This document shows positions 35,056 through 38,652 of a stretch of DNA of 38,652 bases, piece by piece. The stretch is from an uncultured Oleispira sp. (GTDB taxonomy: Bacteria; Pseudomonadota; Gammaproteobacteria; Pseudomonadales; Oceanobacteraceae). The stretch is from contig CAJVZR010000038.1 in the NCBI GenBank assembly GCA_913019965.1, forward strand, positions 1 to 38,652. The letters are read 5' to 3'. The position numbers were made by a program, and so were the translations under genes. The notes beneath the pieces are model-generated. The model was not told the origin of the DNA, made no database searches, and saw nothing but the letters and a program-made list of their open reading frames with translations. The number at the start of each line of letters is the position of its first letter. The first letter of the stretch is position 1.

Positions 35056-35196
35056 CACTTCGCGTATCGGTATTAGGTGTTTCGTTTAAGGCCGTGTAAA
35101 AGAGGGATCTTTTACCCGAGTCTACAGGGAGAGCGAAGCGACGTATTCACGACGTGCCGCCTAACGAAATACCTAATATCGATAACAAGCGCAGTG
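35056..35196. repeat. MITE-like palindromic element, copy 2 (inverted relative to copy 1)
   Basis: Core arms at 35065-35087 (TATCGGTATTAGGTGTTTCGTT) mirror 35162-35184 with two mismatches, and outside them CACTTCGC/GCGCAGTG extends the match with a three-base offset. The centre has GTAAAAGA-GGGA-TCTTTTAC and, on the minus strand, CCCTGTAGACTCGG, which matches CCCTGTAAGCTCGG of copy 1 read on the plus strand. The terminal motif TATTAGGT is shared with copy 1. The remaining parts of the 34764-35244 gap (34948-35055 and 35197-35244) show no clear gene. Confidence 0.8.
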
Positions 35197-35244
35197 CGGT
35201 TCGGAAACCAAAACCGTCCACGCTTTTAATCTTTTAATCTAGAC

Positions 35245-36360
35245 CTAAGCTTCGTAAGGAATATACTCAACAACTTCCAAATCAAAGCCAGAGATGCCAG
35301 CATACTTAACCGGAGAGCTCAATAAGCGCATCTTTTGCACGCCAATTTCACGTAAAATCTGTGAGCCTGTACCAATCGTTAAGAAAGCACCAGAACTATC
35401 AACGTTCGGGCTCTTAACAGGCTTAGCTTTACCCAAATAAACATCTAAGTTAGACGCGACATCTTCAGGCTGACCTGCCGATAATATAACCAACGCCCCA
35501 GTGCCTTCTTCAGCAATTTTCTTCAGTGCAGCATGGCTAGACCATGACTGAGTATCAGGCTTTTTAGCGCCTAAAATATCACGTAAGAAATCACCGGTTT
35601 GCACACGTACGATGCAAGGCTCATCACCTTTAATATTGCCTTTGGTTAAAGCAATGTGGGTATCACCTTGGATGTTATCGACAAACTTGTGCAGCTGGAA
35701 CTCACCAAACTCAGTATTGATGGTTTCACCAGCGACTTCATCGATGGTTTTTTCATTCGCCATACGATAGTGAATCAAATCCGCAATGGTACCGATTTTA
35801 ATATCGTGCTTCTCAGCGAAGATTTCTAAATCTGGACGACGCGCCATGGTGCCATCGGCATTCATGATCTCAACGATCGCAGAAGAAGCGGTTAAACCTG
35901 CAAGGCGGGCCAAATCACAACCTGCTTCGGTATGACCTGCACGGCTTAATACACCACCAGGGCGAGCACGTAATGGGAAAATATGACCTGGTTGAACGAT
36001 GTCTTCTGCTTTCGAGTTGGTATCAACTGCAACACGAATTGTCTTCGCACGGTCAGCGGCAGAAATACCGGTGGTGACCCCTTCAGCCGCTTCAATAGAA
36101 ACCGTAAAAGGCGTGGCAAACTTCGCCCCGTTACCGGCAACCATTGAAGGTAAACCTAAATAATCACAACGTTCACCGGTTAAGGTTAAGCAGATAAGTC
36201 CACGGGCTTCTGTCGCCATGAAGTTAATGATATCTGGGGTAACTTTTTCGGCAGCAACAATGATATCGCCTTCATTTTCACGGTCTTCATCATCCATCAG
36301 GATAACCATTTTACCGCGACGCATATCATCAATGATTTCTTCAATCTTATTTAAAGCCAT
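35245..36360 (-). CDS. ribBX: RibBX: 3,4-dihydroxy-2-butanone-4-phosphate synthase with inactive GTP cyclohydrolase II-like domain
   Basis: The N-terminal domain (about 1-205) is a complete DHBP synthase (RibB), which turns ribulose 5-phosphate into the four-carbon donor for RibH; it has [10 protein letters not shown] and [13 protein letters not shown]. The C-terminal domain (about 210-371) has the outline of GTP cyclohydrolase II, but the zinc cysteines of the RibA motif are gone: the region reads [15 protein letters not shown]. This is the RibBX type described in Proteobacteria, and a functional ribA must be elsewhere. I use ATG 36358-36360 because AGGA is six bases upstream; an ATG two codons earlier sits one base from that site. 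It follows ribE by 33 bases. Confidence 0.93.
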   Translation of the reverse strand: MALNKIEEIIDDMRRGKMVILMDDEDRENEGDIIVAAEKVTPDIINFMATEARGLICLTLTGERCDYLGLPSMVAGNGAKFATPFTVSIEAAEGVTTGISAADRAKTIRVAVDTNSKAEDIVQPGHIFPLRARPGGVLSRAGHTEAGCDLARLAGLTASSAIVEIMNADGTMARRPDLEIFAEKHDIKIGTIADLIHYRMANEKTIDEVAGETINTEFGEFQLHKFVDNIQGDTHIALTKGNIKGDEPCIVRVQTGDFLRDILGAKKPDTQSWSSHAALKKIAEEGTGALVILSAGQPEDVASNLDVYLGKAKPVKSPNVDSSGAFLTIGTGSQILREIGVQKMRLLSSPVKYAGISGFDLEVVEYIPYEA

Positions 36361-36393
36361 TACCATTCCTAAATATTGTTCTAACAGTACTTA

Positions 36394-37062
36394 TTATTTC
36401 CAAAAACCATTTTGTGCCAGAAACGCTTGGCTGATACCGGATTTTGGTTGTTCGTTATTCTGTTGCATCATACGCTCTAAGTAGCGTGCGATAACATCCA
36501 CTTCCAAGTGAACAGAGTGTCCCACTTGATAGCCTTGTATTACCGTTTCCTGCACCGTATGAGGCACGATATTTAAATCAAATATCGTGGCACCCGCTTG
36601 TGCATCTTCAATCGCATTGACGGTTAAGCTCACACCATCAACTGTGATTGAGCCTTTCGCAGCAATGTACTTAGACAATTCTGCAGGGGCTTTAATTTTA
36701 AAACGTACCGAGCGCGCATCTTCGTTACGGCTTAAGATTGTACCTAAACCATCCACATGGCCTGTGACCATGTGGCCACCTAAGCGTGTCGCTAACGTCA
36801 GTGCTTGTTCAAGATTCACCGACTTGCCGCTTTTCCAATCTAAAATATTGGTATGAGTGATTGATTCTTTGGACACATCAGCCCAAAAACCATCACCGGG
36901 TAAATCAACCACGGTTAAGCACACACCGTTGGTGGCTATGCTATCACCCAGTTTTACATCACTGAGATCGAGCTTGCCGGTATTAATGCGTAAGCGGATA
37001 TCACCTTGCTTGCTTTGGCTCGCAACGACCTGACCTACCGCTTCAATAATTCCTGTGAACAT
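36394..37062 (-). CDS. ribE: Riboflavin synthase (alpha subunit)
   Basis: This enzyme dismutates two molecules of 6,7-dimethyl-8-ribityllumazine to riboflavin. The 222-residue protein has two tandem lumazine-binding domains (about 1-95 and 96-195). [10 protein letters not shown] opens the first and [11 protein letters not shown] (near 95-105) marks the second. A C-terminal helix (IARYLERMM) drives trimer formation; about 20 extra residues follow it. The ATG overlaps the ribD stop by one base (TAATG), so translation is coupled. The gene is named ribC in some species, and ribE is used for lumazine synthase in others. Confidence 0.96.
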   Translation of the reverse strand: MFTGIIEAVGQVVASQSKQGDIRLRINTGKLDLSDVKLGDSIATNGVCLTVVDLPGDGFWADVSKESITHTNILDWKSGKSVNLEQALTLATRLGGHMVTGHVDGLGTILSRNEDARSVRFKIKAPAELSKYIAAKGSITVDGVSLTVNAIEDAQAGATIFDLNIVPHTVQETVIQGYQVGHSVHLEVDVIARYLERMMQQNNEQPKSGISQAFLAQNGFWK

Positions 37063-38198
37063 TAACTGCTTCTCTTCAATACTAATTTTAGGTCATTCCC
37101 CACCATTCGCACATCTTGCCAATGCCAGCGAATCTGTTGATCCATTTTGGCAAACGGCAAGTTGAATGCAGGACGAGCATCACTACCTAATAAGGTCGGC
37201 GCGGTGAAAAGTATCAGCTCGTCGACTAAATCTTGTTCTATAAAAGCACCGGCTAATTTCGCACCGGTTTCCACCAAGACTTCGTTGATGCCTTGGCTGG
37301 CTAAATCTTGTAACAGGCTGGTTAGATCAACCTGCTGATTGCTATCACTTGCACTTGTTGTCGCTTGTGCTGATAAATAACTGACCTCACATAAGTCGCT
37401 ATCAATGTGCCACTCAGGTTTATGGGGGCTAGCGATCATCACCTTGCCTGCATGAGTAAAGATATTGGCCGTCGCCTTCACTCGGTGCTGGCTATCTATA
37501 ATCACGCGCAAAGGCTGGCGGATGTCGCTGCTAGCTTTCGCATGAATGCGAACGTTCATCGCCGGGTCGTCGATCAAAACCGAATCAGCACCACAAATAA
37601 TGGCACAGCTTTGGGCGCGAATTTTTTGTACTTCAGCACGGGCCTCTGGGCCAGTAATCCACTGGCTTTCGCCACTTTGCATCGCCGTACGGCCATCTAA
37701 ACTGGTGGCCATCTTTAAGCGTACGTACGGCATTGGCTTGTTGTTAGCGCTGGCCATACTCATGCGTTTAATAAAGCCTGGATTCAGTTTAGCTGATTCT
37801 TCCGCTAAGCAATTATCCACAACCTCAATACCTGCAGCACGTAACATATCAAAGCCATTACCCGCGACGGCTGGGTTGGGGTCTGTCATCGCACCGACAA
37901 CACGAGCGACTTGAGCATGAATCAAACCTTGTGAGCAGGGCGGTGTACGGCCAAAGTGGCTGCACGGCTCTAGCGTGACATAAGCGGTAGCGCCTTTCGT
38001 CAAATTACCACGCTTATTGGCATCGGCAATCGCATTAACTTCGGCATGGCCTTGGCCAGCTTTAATATGGAAGCCTTGACCTATAATTTCATCGTTCTTA
38101 ACCAATACACAGCCCACTCTTGGGTTGGGGCTGGTGGTATATAAACCTTGTTTCGCTAGCTGAATGGCCTTGGCCATGTATTCTTGATCGCTGGCCAT
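37062..38198 (-). CDS. ribD: Bifunctional diaminohydroxyphosphoribosylaminopyrimidine deaminase / 5-amino-6-uracil reductase
   Basis: RibD performs the second and third steps of riboflavin synthesis. Residues about 5-150 are a cytidine-deaminase-like zinc domain: HAEVNAIADA (HAE) and the PCSHFGRTPPC (PC-x8-C) motif bind zinc. Residues about 150-378 are the NADPH-dependent reductase domain of DHFR-like fold (LKMATSLDGRTA). I start at ATG 38196-38198 (378 residues, MASDQEYMAKAI). The frame stays open 46 codons more, but that part overlaps nrdR and is not RibD-like. It begins one base after the nrdR stop, giving a tight nrdR-ribD unit, and its stop overlaps ribE. Confidence 0.95.
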   Translation of the reverse strand: MASDQEYMAKAIQLAKQGLYTTSPNPRVGCVLVKNDEIIGQGFHIKAGQGHAEVNAIADANKRGNLTKGATAYVTLEPCSHFGRTPPCSQGLIHAQVARVVGAMTDPNPAVAGNGFDMLRAAGIEVVDNCLAEESAKLNPGFIKRMSMASANNKPMPYVRLKMATSLDGRTAMQSGESQWITGPEARAEVQKIRAQSCAIICGADSVLIDDPAMNVRIHAKASSDIRQPLRVIIDSQHRVKATANIFTHAGKVMIASPHKPEWHIDSDLCEVSYLSAQATTSASDSNQQVDLTSLLQDLASQGINEVLVETGAKLAGAFIEQDLVDELILFTAPTLLGSDARPAFNLPFAKMDQQIRWHWQDVRMVGNDLKLVLKRSS

Positions 38199-38199
38199 G

Positions 38200-38652
38200 T
38201 CAATTCTTAGCAGCTTCGTCAACTTGCGTTTGCTCAACCACCTGGGTTGAAATTTTTTCGATCTCTTGACGGAATTCGTCGATATCTTGAAAGCTGCGGT
38301 ATACCGAGGCAAAGCGCACGTAAGCGACTTTATCAAGCTGCCTTAATTCATCCATAACATATTCACCCAGAATGAGGCTTTTGATTTCGCGTTCACCTAG
38401 GGTACGTAGTTTATGGTTAATTCGGTTTACAGATTCTTCGACCTTATCGATGCTGACAGGTCGTTTTTCGAGAGCGCGGTGAATACCAGCGACTAATTTA
38501 TCTTCATTAAAAGGTTCACGAGTACCATCTTGTTTGACGATACGGGGCATTACTAGCTCTGCTGTTTCAAACGTTGTGAAACGTTCACCACAGGCCTGAC
38601 ATTCGCGGCGACGGCGAGTTTGCTGGCCATCAGCGACAAGGCGGGAATCGAT
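38200..38652 (-). CDS. nrdR: Transcriptional repressor NrdR, N-terminus beyond the window
   Basis: NrdR represses ribonucleotide reductase genes in response to ATP/dATP balance. The frame enters from the right edge as [19 protein letters not shown] and so lacks about the first 13 residues, which hold the first two zinc cysteines; the second pair, CQAC, is present. The ATP-cone domain follows ([29 protein letters not shown]). An internal ATG at 38548-38550 is not the start, since the zinc ribbon upstream is intact. After the cone comes a short tail ([15 protein letters not shown]). The stop is one base from ribD, as in the usual nrdR-ribD arrangement. Confidence 0.96.
   Translation of the reverse strand: MDSRLVADGQQTRRRRECQACGERFTTFETAELVMPRIVKQDGTREPFNEDKLVAGIHRALEKRPVSIDKVEESVNRINHKLRTLGEREIKSLILGEYVMDELRQLDKVAYVRFASVYRSFQDIDEFRQEIEKISTQVVEQTQVDEAAKN

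Noticed and set aside
34284..36393. FMN riboswitch in the rib operon
   Set aside because: I looked in the gaps before ribH and ribBX for the conserved FMN-aptamer pattern and did not see it; the structured sequence there is explained by the two palindromic elements.
38199..38336. 46-codon N-terminal extension of ribD
   Set aside because: It overlaps the coding sequence of nrdR in another frame and has no resemblance to RibD; ATG 38198 fits the family length.

Overview
The window reads as chromosomal DNA of a marine-type gammaproteobacterium. Gene content and AT-leaning codon use fit the Oceanospirillales (Oleispira/Thalassolituus-like), but this assignment is inference from gene order and protein character, not from a database match. 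Coding density is high. I see no rRNA, tRNA, insertion sequence, prophage or CRISPR array.

Layout. 1-1206: the tail of an unidentified gene, a probable outer-membrane beta-barrel protein and a strong bidirectional terminator. 1226-5097: LPS inner core (hldE-hldD on the minus strand, divergent from waaA). 5202-7564: a flavin/iron-sulfur oxidoreductase paired with a membrane fatty acid desaturase. 7579-11821 and 20239-24430: the arrangement known from E. coli, tolC divergent from nudF-yqiB-cpdA-yqiA, then parE-parC. Here an 8.4-kb block (11822-20238) separates yqiA from parE. The block carries a 7TM-GGDEF-EAL protein, a PAS-GGDEF cyclase, a pseudouridine synthase, a MYG1-family protein, small membrane proteins, a methyltransferase preceded by an unannotated 42-residue ORF, and a DgkA-type kinase. 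24469-28250: a topoisomerase IV terminator, an orphan choline-binding protein preceded by a possible leader ORF, and a small chemosensory-like cluster (coiled-coil membrane protein, CheX-like protein, REC-CheX-like protein). 28277-32677: small accessory genes (GNAT, NAD(P)-binding protein divergent from a LysR regulator, putative 2OG oxygenase, LolA-like secreted protein, DUF1653, DUF1244). 32701-38652, minus strand: nrdR (5' end missing)-ribD-ribE-ribBX-ribH-nusB-thiL, the classical riboflavin/NusB/thiamine operon.

How the genes work together. HldE and HldD make ADP-L-glycero-D-manno-heptose, and WaaA adds Kdo to lipid A. The reductase very probably feeds electrons to the desaturase. RibD, RibBX, RibH and RibE cover riboflavin synthesis except GTP cyclohydrolase II: the second domain of RibBX lacks the zinc cysteines, so a separate ribA must exist elsewhere. 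CpdA hydrolyses cAMP, and a CRP/Vfr-like half-palindrome lies upstream of it.

Most notable items: two related long palindromic, MITE-like elements in inverted orientation inside the rib operon (34826-34931 and about 35056-35196), the cpdA CRP/Vfr-like site, the CheX/REC-CheX pair, and the short coding sequences at 19007-19135 and 24750-24788. I did not find anything I could firmly call a new defence or mobile system.
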